Shown: piece by piece, positions 34,836-43,798 of the stretch
Position numbering within the stretch: position 1 is the stretch's first letter
Layout: each line of letters begins with the position of its first letter
Assembly (NCBI RefSeq): GCF_013415905.1
Contig: NZ_CP058909.1
Span: forward strand, 248,001-312,000
Length of the DNA stretch: 64,000 nucleotides
Source: Halosimplex pelagicum
GTDB lineage: Archaea; Halobacteriota; Halobacteria; Halobacteriales; Haloarculaceae
Direction: 5' to 3'
The notes under the pieces: generated by a model
What the model saw: only the letters and a program-made list of their open reading frames with translations
Databases searched by the model: none
What the model was told of the DNA's origin: nothing
Translations under genes and position numbers: made by a program

Positions 34836-36083
34836 ATGGCTTCGTTCCCGGTCGAGCTGCTGTTCGGTATCTATCTCGGCATCCTGACGGGGATCATCCC
34901 GGGTCTGGTCGCGTGGTCGCTGGGGTTCGTCTTCAAGTACTTCACCGGCGTCACCATCCCCGGGTTCGGTGTGGTCGTCCTCTCGGTCGCGCTGGCGGGG
35001 GTCAACGGCGGCCTGCTCGCGCTGGCCGACCCGACGATCACCGACTCGGCCAACGCCGTGACGATCACGACCGCGATCCTCGTCGTCCTGATGATCTCGC
35101 TGTACGCCCACTCCCGGGGCGACCAGATGGGCGCGACCTTCCCCAAACGACTGTCGCTGAAGCAACTGCGCGAGCGGACGCTCGCCGCGGACGTGCGCGG
35201 CGCGCTGGCCGGCCGCGACGAGGCGCGGGTCCGCGTCGTCGGCGAGGTCGCCGACATGGAGGGGTACCCGCCGCTCTCGGACGAGTTGCGTGCGGAGATC
35301 CGGGCGAGCGAGTGGACGTTCCCGGCCGACCTGCGCATCTCCGAACTCGAATCCCGCCTCGCGGAACGGCTCAAGACCGAGTACGACCTCGGCGACGCCG
35401 CCGTCACCGTCGACGAGCGCGGCCGCGCGTCGGTCGTCGCCGCGCCGCCCTTTTCGGGGCTCTCCAAGCGCGTCCCCGACGGGAAACGGGCGGTGTCGGT
35501 GAACGCGCTGGTCCCGACGGGGGTCGCCCGCAGCGACGAGGTGACGCTCATCACCCCCGACGCGCAGGTTCGAGGGACCGTCGTCAGCGCGAAGACCCAG
35601 ACGGCGACCGCCGACGCCGGGCCCGACCCCGAGGCGAGCGGCGCCGACGACGAGGACGACGCCGACGGCGACGACGAGGATCGGGTCCCCCAGCCGGTGC
35701 GGGCGCCGACGACGACCGGCGGCGAGGGGCGGATCACGGTCGCGGTCACGCGGACGGACGCCGAGCCGCTGCTGAAGGCCGACCGCGCCCGCGTGGTCGT
35801 CGAGTCCCGCGGCGTCCGCCGGGAGTACGAACTGCTCAGTCTCCTCCGCAGAGCGGGCCGCCGGTTCGGGCGCGTCACGGTCGGCGCCGGCGGGCCGCTC
35901 GACGGCGCGACCGTCGGCGAGGCGAACGTCCGCAACACCTACGGCGTCGCCGTGATGGCGGTGCGGGGCGCGAGCGGCTGGGCCGTCGCGCCGAAGGGGT
36001 CGACGACGCTCACCCCCGGTGACGAGGTGTTCGCCGTCGGGACGCGCGGGGAACTCGACGCGTTCCGGGAGGCGGTGGCGTGA
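34836..36083 (+). CDS. Membrane-anchored TrkA-C (RCK_C) regulatory protein, first of a coupled pair
   Basis: 415 residues. Three N-terminal helices (about 6-30, 42-62, 70-90; no pore or selectivity filter), then a cytoplasmic region. The region 225-265 and the C-terminal 330-415 read as RCK_C/TrkA-C modules (VGAGGPLDGATVGEANVRN, LTPGDEVFAVGTRGELDAF). An acidic low-complexity insert lies near 262-285. No ion path is visible, so a regulator or ligand-sensing subunit is inferred. Its stop overlaps the next gene's GTG (GTGA). It diverges from the K+ channel gene, and the shared 157-bp gap suggests co-regulation. Confidence 0.82.
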   Translation: MASFPVELLFGIYLGILTGIIPGLVAWSLGFVFKYFTGVTIPGFGVVVLSVALAGVNGGLLALADPTITDSANAVTITTAILVVLMISLYAHSRGDQMGATFPKRLSLKQLRERTLAADVRGALAGRDEARVRVVGEVADMEGYPPLSDELRAEIRASEWTFPADLRISELESRLAERLKTEYDLGDAAVTVDERGRASVVAAPPFSGLSKRVPDGKRAVSVNALVPTGVARSDEVTLITPDAQVRGTVVSAKTQTATADAGPDPEASGADDEDDADGDDEDRVPQPVRAPTTTGGEGRITVAVTRTDAEPLLKADRARVVVESRGVRREYELLSLLRRAGRRFGRVTVGAGGPLDGATVGEANVRNTYGVAVMAVRGASGWAVAPKGSTTLTPGDEVFAVGTRGELDAFREAVA

Positions 36084-38023
36084 ACGGCCTCGCGGCGGGC
36101 GTCTGGCCCGCCTTCGCGGCGGTCGGCGACGCGACGCTCGTCGCCGACGCCGCGACGACGGCCGACCTCGCGGCCGGGCCCGTCGCCCAGAGCGGGTCGC
36201 TCACCGAGCGGGCGCTGACGAACGCGGTGCGCGTGCTCGCCCTCGCCGTCCTCGCCGCGGGGACGGCGGCGGCCGTCGCGCTCCTCTATCGCTGGTACGT
36301 CCGCGAGCGCGTCCCCGGTGAACTCCCCGCTCTGTTCGGACTCAGCGCCGTCGCGGTCGTCCTGAACACCGACCAGGCGCTCGGGGAGGTCATCGCGCCG
36401 GACGGGAGCGGCGACCCCCTGGACCAGGCGGGGATCCTGTTCCACGTCGTCACGTTCCTCGTCGCGCTGGCCGCGACCCGCGCGGGCGCCGACGTGGGCG
36501 ACCGCCTCGGCAGCGACGTGGCCGTCGCCACCGGCGAGCGCGCCGTCGAGACGGAGGTCAGCCGCGTCGTCCAGGCCGTCGGCCGCGTCATCACCGTCGA
36601 GCTCCCCGACGAGGTCGAGGACATCGTCGGCTACGACCCCGTCCCCGCCGAGACCAAGGAGAAGCTCGCGGGCAAGACCTTCGTCTTCCCGCGCCGGCTG
36701 ACCGTCGACGAGCTGCGCGACCGGCTCGTGACCCGGCTGAAGGCCGACTACGGCGTCGGCCACGTCGACCTCGAACTGGCCGACGACGGGAGCGTCGAGT
36801 ACCTCGCCGTCGGCTCCCGCGCCGCGGGCATCGGTCCGACCCTGCCCCCCGAGACCTCGGCGGTCGCGGTGAAAGCCGACCCCGCCTTCGCCGCCAGCGC
36901 GGGCGACCTCGTCCAGGTGTGGCGCACGGACCCCTTCGAGCGCGTCGTCACCGCGGAGCTGCGCGGGGTCGTCGACGACGTGGCGACGCTGGCCATCGAC
37001 GCCGCCGACACGCGCAAGCTCGACGCCGAGGGCGAGTACAAACTGGTGACCCTGCCCGTCGAGACGCGCCCCGACCGGGAGTTCGCGTCGGTGCTCCGGG
37101 TCGCCGAGGAGACGATGGCCGCCGTCACCGTCGGCGCGGGGAGCGACCTCGCGGGCCAGCCCGTCGGCGCGATCGACGTGACCGTCGTCGCGATCCGGCC
37201 CGAGTCCGGCCCCGTCGAACCGCTCCCGGCCCGCGACCGGACGCTCGCGCCCGGCGACGCCGTCTACATCGTCGCCGCCCCGGAGGCCATCCGCAAGGTC
37301 GAAGCGGCCGCCACGCCCCGCGACGGCGCGACTCCGGAGGGCACCGGCGTCGCCGGCGCGGCGCTCACCCCCGACGAGCAGATCGACCCCGGGCGGGCGG
37401 TCGGCGAAGGGTCGGACGACGGCGAGACGCCGACGGACGCGTTGGGTGCGGGCGGGAACGGGACGCCGGCGGAGTCGGCCGCCGACCCACTCGTCGACGC
37501 GGACGCCCCCGGTATCGAGGCGCTCGAACCCGACGAGTCGGACCCGTCGTCGAACGGTGAACCGGTCGAGGACGAGACGGCTGAACCGGACGACGGCGCC
37601 GCAGACTCCGACGATGGCGCCGCGGAACCCGACGGTAGCGCCGCGGAACCCGACGAGGGCCCCGAGGCCGACGACCCGTCCCCCGAAGCCGACGGCCGAC
37701 CGGACGAGCCGTCCGCCGAGCCGACGCGCGAGGACCTGGGCGACCTCCCCGGGGCCGACGTGGACGAGTTGACCGGAACCGACGCGTCCGACGAAGCCGC
37801 CGTCGGCGACGACTGGGAGACCATCGCCGGGCCGGACGCCTCCGAGGAGACGGCGGCCGAAGCCGAACCGAGTGACGGGGAAGCCGAATCGGGAGACGAC
37901 ACGGACGAAGCCGAGTCGGGAGACAGTACGGACGACGCCGACGCCGACGGAGACGATTCCGCTGAGTCGAGCGGGAGCGACTGGACAGTGGCGGTCGACC
38001 AGCGCCGCGAGGACGACGAGTAG
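36080..38023 (+). CDS. Second membrane-anchored RCK_C protein with long acidic tail
   Basis: 647 residues from a GTG that overlaps the previous stop by 4 nt. Three helices (about 48-70, 80-100, 115-133) precede cytoplasmic domains. The stretch 160-410 holds two RCK_C-like units (EYLAVGSRAAGIGPTLPPE; GAGSDLAGQPVGAIDVTVV; LAPGDAVYIVAAPEAIRKV). Residues about 425-647 are an Asp/Glu/Ser/Ala-rich, repetitive, disordered tail (units such as EPDDGAADSDDGAAEPDGSA). Same architecture as its upstream neighbour, so probably an ancient duplication forming a heteromer with it. Likely tied to K+ or other ion homeostasis with the divergent channel, by context. Confidence 0.82.
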   Translation: MNGLAAGVWPAFAAVGDATLVADAATTADLAAGPVAQSGSLTERALTNAVRVLALAVLAAGTAAAVALLYRWYVRERVPGELPALFGLSAVAVVLNTDQALGEVIAPDGSGDPLDQAGILFHVVTFLVALAATRAGADVGDRLGSDVAVATGERAVETEVSRVVQAVGRVITVELPDEVEDIVGYDPVPAETKEKLAGKTFVFPRRLTVDELRDRLVTRLKADYGVGHVDLELADDGSVEYLAVGSRAAGIGPTLPPETSAVAVKADPAFAASAGDLVQVWRTDPFERVVTAELRGVVDDVATLAIDAADTRKLDAEGEYKLVTLPVETRPDREFASVLRVAEETMAAVTVGAGSDLAGQPVGAIDVTVVAIRPESGPVEPLPARDRTLAPGDAVYIVAAPEAIRKVEAAATPRDGATPEGTGVAGAALTPDEQIDPGRAVGEGSDDGETPTDALGAGGNGTPAESAADPLVDADAPGIEALEPDESDPSSNGEPVEDETAEPDDGAADSDDGAAEPDGSAAEPDEGPEADDPSPEADGRPDEPSAEPTREDLGDLPGADVDELTGTDASDEAAVGDDWETIAGPDASEETAAEAEPSDGEAESGDDTDEAESGDSTDDADADGDDSAESSGSDWTVAVDQRREDDE

Positions 38024-38092
38024 CGAACCCGTTCGGCCTGGCTGTCGCCCGAGTGCGGAACGCTCTTTGGGTATCGGTGCCCTCTCCCGAGT

Positions 38093-38368
38093 ATGCACTG
38101 GCGACTGTTCGCCACGCTCGCCGAGACGGCCGGCGACACCGAGATCGAGGTCGACACCGGCGCCGAAACCGTCGGCGACGCCTTCGATTCGCTTCTCGAA
38201 ACCTACCCCGCGCTCGAATCCGAAGTGTTGGACGACGAGGGCGATCTGTACGGCCACGTCCGCCTCCTCCACGAGGGTCGTGACCCCTTCGCCGAGGAAG
38301 ACGGTTTCGAGACGACGGTCGACGACGACGACGAACTGGCGCTCTTTCCGCCGGTCAGCGGCGGATAG
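38093..38368 (+). CDS. MoaD/ThiS-family ubiquitin-like protein (SAMP-type)
   Basis: 91 residues, a beta-grasp fold ending in the conjugation/thiocarboxylate diglycine (FPPVSGG). Typical MoaD features: N-terminal strand HWRLFATLAETAG, hydrophobic helix GDAFDSLLETYPAL, and LALFPPVSGG at the end. In haloarchaea such proteins (SAMP1 type) serve both as sulfur carriers for molybdopterin and as protein modifiers activated by an E1-like UbaA; which role applies here cannot be read from sequence. ATG 38093 has a TATA-like CTCTTTGGGTA about 25 nt upstream. No mo-cofactor genes nearby. Confidence 0.9.
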   Translation: MHWRLFATLAETAGDTEIEVDTGAETVGDAFDSLLETYPALESEVLDDEGDLYGHVRLLHEGRDPFAEEDGFETTVDDDDELALFPPVSGG

Positions 38369-38398
38369 AACCCACTTCGTTTCCGTCACAGAGACCGA

Positions 38399-38653
38399 TC
38401 AGTCGGCCGAATCGCTCTCCTGCCGGAGGTGGAGGAACGCGAAGCCGACGAATAGGGACGCGATCCCTGTCTGAAGTCCCCAGTTCGCGGCGAGTTCGAG
38501 AACCGGCGTTATCGCCCCCAGTCCGGTCAGTCGTCCGACGGCGTCCGGACCGCCGAGCAACACGACGAGCAACCAGCCTGCGAACGCGACCTCCGCCAGA
38601 TCCCACCAGTGTCGCCAGTTACCGACCGCCTGGCGGAGTCGCGTCGGACTCAC
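38399..38653 (-). CDS. Hypothetical small membrane protein
   Basis: 84 residues from GTG 38653. Two hydrophobic segments (about 18-36 and 48-70) with a basic start (MSPTRLRQAVGNWRHWWD) and an acidic tail. No family recognised. Convergent with the SAMP gene, 30 bp apart. The 190-bp gap on its upstream side towards alaS (38654-38843) shows nothing recognisable. Confidence 0.5.
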   Translation of the reverse strand: MSPTRLRQAVGNWRHWWDLAEVAFAGWLLVVLLGGPDAVGRLTGLGAITPVLELAANWGLQTGIASLFVGFAFLHLRQESDSAD

Positions 38654-38843
38654 GGCGAAGTGTTACCGTTCCTACCGTTTCAGTCTACCGATGGCGGGTA
38701 GGGAGTGCGCGGATCAGGCGTCCAGCAGCTCCAGCACGCGCAGGACGAGCTGGAATCACAGGACACAGGCTATCGGACGATACAGCCGATTCCGACCGGT
38801 TCGACGGGAAAGCGACTGATTCGGCAGAAAGTCGTGTCGGGAC

Positions 38844-41618
38844 TCAGACGTTCGCGACCTGCTGGAGCACGTCGGGCGCCTCGTCGAGCGCGTCGTCGAG
38901 CGCGTCGGCGTCGGGGCCGCCGCCCTGTGCGAAGTCGGGCGGGCCGCCGCCGCCGCCGCCGACCTTCCCGGCCAGTTGGCTCACGACCTCGCCGGCGTTG
39001 ACCGCCGAACCGTCGGGGACGGCGACGACGAACGTCGCGCCGTCGCGACCCGACCCGAGCACGGCGATCTTGCCTTCCTCGACGAGGGCGTTGGCCGTCG
39101 CCCGGAGTTCGTCCATGTCACCGTCGAGACGCTGGACGACAGCGGTCTCCTCGCCCACGTCGACCTCCTCGCCGTCGCCCGAGCCCGCGGCGCGGACCTC
39201 GGCGAGTTCCTCTTTCAGGTCCTCGATGGTCTTGCCGCGCTCCTTCCACTCGGTGAAGAAGCGCTCGGCGGTCTCGGGCACCTCTTCGGGCGCCACGTCG
39301 AGGGTGTCGGCGGCCTCGTAGAGGGCGTCCTCGGTGTCCTGGGTGGACTGGATCGCCGCGTCGCCCGCGGCGAACTCGATGCGGATGACGCCGTCCTGGA
39401 CGCGCTCGGTGCCGAGGATTTTGATCGTGCCGATGTCGCCGGTGCGGGCGACGTGGGTGCCGCCGCAGGCCTGCACGTCCTCGGCGACGTGGATGAGCCG
39501 GATGTTCTCGCCGGCAGGGATACCTCCTTGATAGAGGTCGAAGCCGTGCTCGTCCTCGGCCTCGTGGCGGTCGGGCCACTCCTGTTTGACCGGGCCGTTC
39601 GACCGGACGATGTCGTTGGCGCGGTGCTCGATCTCCTCGACCTCCGCGCGGGAGACCGACTCGTAGTGGCTCACGTCGATGCGCGACGACTCCGTGCCCT
39701 TCTGGGCGCCGGCCTGGCGGACGTGCTCGCCGAGCACCTGCCGGGCGGCGTGGATGACGATGTGGGTCGCGGTGTGGTGGGCCATCAGCCGGCGCCGTCG
39801 CGCGCCGTCGATCTGGCCGCGGACGAACTCGCCCTTGCCGGGGTCGGCGTCGGCCGTGTGGAGGATGACGCCGTCGACGATCTGGGCGTCGGTGACCTCC
39901 GCGGTCACGTCGTCGGTCGACAGGGTCCCGTGGTCCGGCGGCTGGCCGCCGCCCTCGGGGTAGAACATCGTCTGGTCGAGCACCACGTCGTAGCGGTCGT
40001 CGTCGCGCTCGAAGACCTCCAGCACGACCGCTTCGAACTCCGTGCGCTGCTGGTCCTCGTAGTACAGCCGGTCCGTGTCGGGCAGCTCTTCGAGGCGGTC
40101 GGCGTAGGGCCGCTCGTCCACCTCGTCGAAGGCCTGGCCGCCGCCGTGGCGGTCGGCGACGAGGGCGTAGAAGTCGTCGGGCGTCTCGACGGCGACGCCC
40201 TTCTCGGCGGCGATCTCCTCGACCATGTCCGGCTGGATGCCGTGCGAATCGTACAGCTCGATGAGTTCGCGGACCGGGATCGGTTCGCCCTGCTGGGCGT
40301 AGTCGTCGGCGAGGCGGCGGACGCGACGGCCGCCCTGGTCGAGCGTCTCGCGGTACTTCTCGACCTCGGTGCGGACGATATCCCTGATGGTGTCGCGGTT
40401 CTCGTAGCCCAGCCGCTCGGCCTGCATGTCGACGAGTTCGTCCAGCGGCGCGTCGACGCCGACGTTGTCCACGAGGCGCTTGGTCCGGCGGAGGACCATC
40501 CGGGCGAGATAGCCCGTGCCGACGTTCGACGGGACGATGTTGTCGCCGAGCATGTACGCGAGCGTCCGGCAGTGGTCGGCGATGGCGTAGATATCCTCCA
40601 GCGGTTCGAGCAGGTCGACGAGTTCGCCGGTGCCCACGTCGAGCTGGTCGGCGATGTTGTCGCGGGCCGACTCCATATCTTCGGCCTCGTCGATGTCCAT
40701 GTGGCCCGCGAGCTTGGCGGCGCGGTGGACGATCTCCGCTTCCCGCTCGGAGTAGTCGAGACCGGCGTTCTCTTTCAGGAAGTCGATGGTCTCGGGGTAG
40801 ACGGCCTCGTAGACGGTGGGGGTGCCCTGGGCCATCCACGTCCAGCGCTCGATGCCGTAGCCGGTGTCGATGACCCGGCGGTCCATCCGGCTGTACGTGT
40901 TGCCGTCTTTCATCTCGAAGTCGCCGTCGGGGTCCTGCTCGAACTGCATGAAGACGAGCGTCGCGAGTTCGAGCCCGCGGTAGATGACCTCGAAGGCGGG
41001 GCCGGCGTTGCCGCCGCCGACCCACGGGTCCTCGATGAGGGTGAGGTCTTCCACGTCGGCGCCGACCGAATCGAGCAGGTCGACGCAGTGCTCGACGCAC
41101 TGGTCCTTCCAGTAGACCTCGCCCTCGTAGGCGTAGTCGGTGCCCTCGTCGGCGTTGAACGCGTGGTGGCCGCCCATCTCGAAGGCCATGGTGTGGCGGC
41201 CGGTCTTGCCGACGTTGTCGATGTCCTGCATGCGGATACAGGGCTGGGAGACGACGAGCGGGTTGGCGGGCGGCGGGGACTCGCCGCTGGTGACGTGGGG
41301 CTGGAAGTCGTAGATAGAAGCCTGCGTGAGAAGCACGTCGTCGCGCCAGCGGTTGGCCGCGACCGGGTAGGGGTCGATGCGCTCGTGGCCCCGCTCCTCG
41401 AAGAAGGAGAGGAACGTCTCGCGGGTCTCCTCCAGGGACATCTCCTCGCCGAAGCCGGGGTCGTCGATGAAGCCGTACTCTTCGCATGGCGGCTCGCCGC
41501 AGGTCGCCCGGTCCCCGTCGAGCGTCCAGAAGTGGGCCCCACACTCGGAGCACTCCTTCCGGTGGAAGCCGTGCTCCTCGAAGTAGTCGAGTCGATACTC
41601 CTGTTCGAGGTCGCTCAT
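38844..41618 (-). CDS. alaS: Alanyl-tRNA synthetase
   Basis: 924 residues, archaeal AlaRS. Charges tRNA-Ala and edits Ser/Gly mischarging. Archaeal N-terminal extension with a zinc-like set ([20 protein letters not shown] and GEPPC), class II catalytic core ([39 protein letters not shown]), C-Ala linker, editing domain HxxxH ([13 protein letters not shown], near 640) with the partner CxxxH ([14 protein letters not shown], near 735), and the C-terminal DHHA1 part ending with a Gly-rich [16 protein letters not shown] 41618 has a TTTTAGG box 27-35 nt upstream (minus strand, about 41645-41653). Confidence 0.98.
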   Translation of the reverse strand: MSDLEQEYRLDYFEEHGFHRKECSECGAHFWTLDGDRATCGEPPCEEYGFIDDPGFGEEMSLEETRETFLSFFEERGHERIDPYPVAANRWRDDVLLTQASIYDFQPHVTSGESPPPANPLVVSQPCIRMQDIDNVGKTGRHTMAFEMGGHHAFNADEGTDYAYEGEVYWKDQCVEHCVDLLDSVGADVEDLTLIEDPWVGGGNAGPAFEVIYRGLELATLVFMQFEQDPDGDFEMKDGNTYSRMDRRVIDTGYGIERWTWMAQGTPTVYEAVYPETIDFLKENAGLDYSEREAEIVHRAAKLAGHMDIDEAEDMESARDNIADQLDVGTGELVDLLEPLEDIYAIADHCRTLAYMLGDNIVPSNVGTGYLARMVLRRTKRLVDNVGVDAPLDELVDMQAERLGYENRDTIRDIVRTEVEKYRETLDQGGRRVRRLADDYAQQGEPIPVRELIELYDSHGIQPDMVEEIAAEKGVAVETPDDFYALVADRHGGGQAFDEVDERPYADRLEELPDTDRLYYEDQQRTEFEAVVLEVFERDDDRYDVVLDQTMFYPEGGGQPPDHGTLSTDDVTAEVTDAQIVDGVILHTADADPGKGEFVRGQIDGARRRRLMAHHTATHIVIHAARQVLGEHVRQAGAQKGTESSRIDVSHYESVSRAEVEEIEHRANDIVRSNGPVKQEWPDRHEAEDEHGFDLYQGGIPAGENIRLIHVAEDVQACGGTHVARTGDIGTIKILGTERVQDGVIRIEFAAGDAAIQSTQDTEDALYEAADTLDVAPEEVPETAERFFTEWKERGKTIEDLKEELAEVRAAGSGDGEEVDVGEETAVVQRLDGDMDELRATANALVEEGKIAVLGSGRDGATFVVAVPDGSAVNAGEVVSQLAGKVGGGGGGPPDFAQGGGPDADALDDALDEAPDVLQQVANV

Positions 41619-41763
41619 TCGTTGCTAGGTCTTGGCCCAGCGGCGCCTAAAACAGTTCCGAAGGTGCGGTCGCCGCTCTCACGGGTCTCGCGGACACTCG
41701 CGCCCGATTGCGGTCGACGCGTCGGTGACAAGACACATATCGGTCCCGCGTCACGGCCGAGGT

Positions 41764-42285
41764 ATGCGCCGCTTCGCTATCGCCGGGTTCGTCCTGCTGT
41801 TCGCCGTCGTCGCCGGTGGTGCGGCCGGACTCTCCGCGCTCACGACCGAGGACCGCCCCGCGAACGCCGCCGTCTCGGCCTTCGAGCCGCGGGTGGCGGT
41901 CGGCAACCAGTCCGACGACCCCTATCCCGAGTCGAACGGGGTCGTCACCTGCAACGACCGGGGGCCCATGCCGGGCGACGCCGGCCTGGAGGGGTCGCTC
42001 CTCGTCGAACGCCCGATCGGCGACGACGGCCCGCCGGAGGCGTCGTTCCGAGTGAACGTGTCCGTCGACGACGGGGCGCTCGTCGAGACCCGCACCGTCG
42101 ACCTCTCGACCGGCGGCTCCGAGCGGCTGGTCATCCTGCGCACCGCCGAGCGGCCGCCGTCGCTGGACGGCGGCGATACCGTCCCCGTCCGCGCGGCCGT
42201 CACGACGGAGAACACCACCGTCGCCACGGCCTCGCGCACGGTCGAAGTCGCCGAGCGCGACGTGCCGTGCGCGGACGAGAACTGA
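41764..42285 (+). CDS. Exported or membrane-anchored hypothetical protein
   Basis: 173 residues. An N-terminal helix MRRFAIAGFVLLFAVVAGGAAG looks like an uncleaved anchor or signal peptide. The exterior part has an Ig-like beta pattern (SFRVNVSVDDGALVETRTVDL, TVPVRAAVTTENTTVATAS), two cysteines (VVTCNDRG and DVPCADEN) that could form a disulfide, and several NxT/S sites. No family recognised. ATG 41764 follows a TATA-like ACACATATCGG by about 27 nt. Divergent from alaS. Confidence 0.75.
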   Translation: MRRFAIAGFVLLFAVVAGGAAGLSALTTEDRPANAAVSAFEPRVAVGNQSDDPYPESNGVVTCNDRGPMPGDAGLEGSLLVERPIGDDGPPEASFRVNVSVDDGALVETRTVDLSTGGSERLVILRTAERPPSLDGGDTVPVRAAVTTENTTVATASRTVEVAERDVPCADEN

Positions 42286-42318
42286 CCGCGGTCGCCGTTC
42301 GCTCCGCTCCTCGCGGAG

Positions 42319-43482
42319 TCAGTCGCCCTGGCCGTTCCCGGCGCCCTCGCCGGGTCCGCCGTCACCGGGGCGGTCGTCGTCCCCGCCCGATTCGAACTCG
42401 GCTTCGAGTTCGGCCTCGGCGTCGCCGTCCGCGACCTCAACTTCGAGTTCCTCGGCGTCGCTCGGGACCTCGACGACGAGCTCGCCGTCGGCGTCGGTCG
42501 TCCCGACGGGCTCGCCGTCGACGCTCACCGTCGCGTTCGCGAGCGCCGAGCCGTTCTCGGTGACGGCGAGGGTGACGTTCTCGCCGGCGGTGAGGTTGCC
42601 GGCGAACGACGCCGCGATGGAGCGCTCGTCGTCGTCTCGGTCCTCGTCGTCACCGCGCTCGTCGTCGACTCGCTCGATGGGCACTTCGGTGCCGGACTCG
42701 CTGACGACCGGCTTGAGGATGTACTTCCCGCTGTTGCCCGCCTCGTGGACGGTCACGTCGTAGACGAAGTCCACCTCGGAGCCGTTCTCGACGGTGAAAT
42801 CGCTGTTGAGCTGGAGCTTCTGGCTGGGAAGCTTGACCCGCTGTTCCTCGCCGTTGGTCAGCGTCGCGTCGATGTCGCTCACTTCCATGTGGACCTTGTC
42901 GTACTCGCCCGCCGGGAGGTCGAACTGTTCGAGCAGCGTCGCGTTCGCGCCCCGCAGCTGCGAGAGGTCGACCGACGTGGCGTTCACGTCGCGGGTGACC
43001 CAGCGACCGTCACCGTCGCCGGCCTCGTCGTCTTCCTCGCGTTCGTCGTCCATCTCCTCGCTTTCGGCTTCCGCTCCGTCCTCGTCGTCGGCCTCGGTCT
43101 CGGTGCCGTCGTCCGCGACGGTACCGTTCGCGACGGTGGCCGTCGCGTTGGCCGTCGCGTTGGCCGTCCCCGTCGCGTTGGTCGGCGTCGCGGTCGACGC
43201 GTTCCCGGCCTCGCCGGCCGAGCCGTTCGCGGCGGCGTCGACGAGGTGGAACTTGACCGTCGTGATCGTGACGTTCAGGTGCGCGAAGTCGTCCATGTCG
43301 TTGGGCTGGTCGCTCACGTAGAAGTTGACCGTCCCGGAGTCGGCGGTGTTCGCGCCGCCACCGCTCGCGGCGCCGTCGCCGCCCGCCCCGCCCGCTCCGG
43401 GCGTCGCCGTACCGGCCATCCCGGCACAGCCGGCGGTCACGACCAGCAGCGCCGTCGCCACCGCGACGACCGCTCGCCTCAT
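42319..43482 (-). CDS. DUF4382-domain surface lipoprotein
   Basis: 387 residues. Signal plus lipobox (VAVATALLVVTAGC, Cys near 19), Gly/Ala spacer, then the DUF4382 start TVNFYVSDQPNDMDDFAHLNVTITTVKFHLV. A roughly 65-residue low-complexity insert rich in Asn/Ala/Thr, then Glu/Asp, splits the domain (95-165) before TSVDLSQLRGANATLLEQFDLPAGEYDKVHMEVS, another DUF4382 hallmark. The C-terminal 310-370 forms a DUF1416/CarboxypepD_reg-like strand set (NATVSVDGEPVGTTDADGEL). ATG 43482 is supported by a strong Shine-Dalgarno GGAGGTG eight bases upstream, unusual in this mostly leaderless region. About 80 nt of leader separates it from the TATA box at 43590. Confidence 0.85.
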   Translation of the reverse strand: MRRAVVAVATALLVVTAGCAGMAGTATPGAGGAGGDGAASGGGANTADSGTVNFYVSDQPNDMDDFAHLNVTITTVKFHLVDAAANGSAGEAGNASTATPTNATGTANATANATATVANGTVADDGTETEADDEDGAEAESEEMDDEREEDDEAGDGDGRWVTRDVNATSVDLSQLRGANATLLEQFDLPAGEYDKVHMEVSDIDATLTNGEEQRVKLPSQKLQLNSDFTVENGSEVDFVYDVTVHEAGNSGKYILKPVVSESGTEVPIERVDDERGDDEDRDDDERSIAASFAGNLTAGENVTLAVTENGSALANATVSVDGEPVGTTDADGELVVEVPSDAEELEVEVADGDAEAELEAEFESGGDDDRPGDGGPGEGAGNGQGD

Positions 43483-43559
43483 GCCGACACCTCCGCTCGC
43501 GGACCCGTTCGTCGACTCTGTCGCGTCGTGGTCGCAGTCGGTCGGTGCATCCGTGACAT
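43479..43559 (-). CDS. Possible 26-codon leader ORF overlapping the DUF4382 gene
   Basis: ATG 43559 begins MSRMHRPTATTTRQSRRTGP and stops at 43479-43481, overlapping the lipoprotein start as ATGA. It starts within a few bases of the transcription start predicted from the TATA box at 43585-43596. Its 3' part contains the SD sequence of the downstream gene. No homology is recognised; basic composition is expected from an off-frame read. Confidence 0.3.
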   Translation of the reverse strand: MSRMHRPTATTTRQSRRTGPRAEVSA

Positions 43560-43584
43560 CGTACTCCCCTCTTCCGGGGCGATA

Positions 43585-43596
43585 CCCATATAAAAG
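43585..43596 (-). promoter_or_regulatory. TATA box of the DUF4382 lipoprotein
   Basis: CTTTTATATGGG on the minus strand, a near-ideal haloarchaeal TATA element. It predicts a start of transcription near 43563, about 80 nt upstream of the lipoprotein ATG. Confidence 0.6.
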
Positions 43597-43690
43597 TGAG
43601 TCGCCGAAGCCGAATTTCGGCGGATTAAGTCGGATTTCGGGGCGTACGGAACCGCTCTCACGCCCGATCTCGCCGAACGCGCCTGAACGG

Positions 43691-43706
43691 ACGAAACGGT
43701 TAAATA
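43691..43706. promoter_or_regulatory. Additional BRE/TATA-like element in the DUF4382/rnz gap
   Basis: ACGAAACGGTTAAATA: an A-rich BRE-like stretch followed by TTAAATA (43700-43706). It is about 95 nt before the rnz ATG, and rnz has its own box at about 43770. It could give rnz a longer leader, drive a small RNA, or on the other strand act as a distal lipoprotein promoter. The rest of the 316-bp gap 43483-43798 holds nothing recognisable beyond the leader ORF. Confidence 0.35.
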
Positions 43707-43798
43707 GTGGAATAGAGGCCGTCGAGGGGCGGGTCGCGCGGGAGCGTGCGGGGCGGGGATCCGACACGCGTTTACCGGGCGCCCGCCGAGGGGCGGAC

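Noticed and set aside
35939-38389. 816-codon minus-strand ORF opposite the RCK_C genes
   Set aside because: Antisense shadow: Val/Gly/Arg/Asp repeats, no family motif, and both plus-strand genes are well supported.
38976-42563. 1195-codon plus-strand ORF opposite alaS
   Set aside because: Antisense shadow of alaS; no recognisable domain, and low-complexity Val/Leu/Arg.
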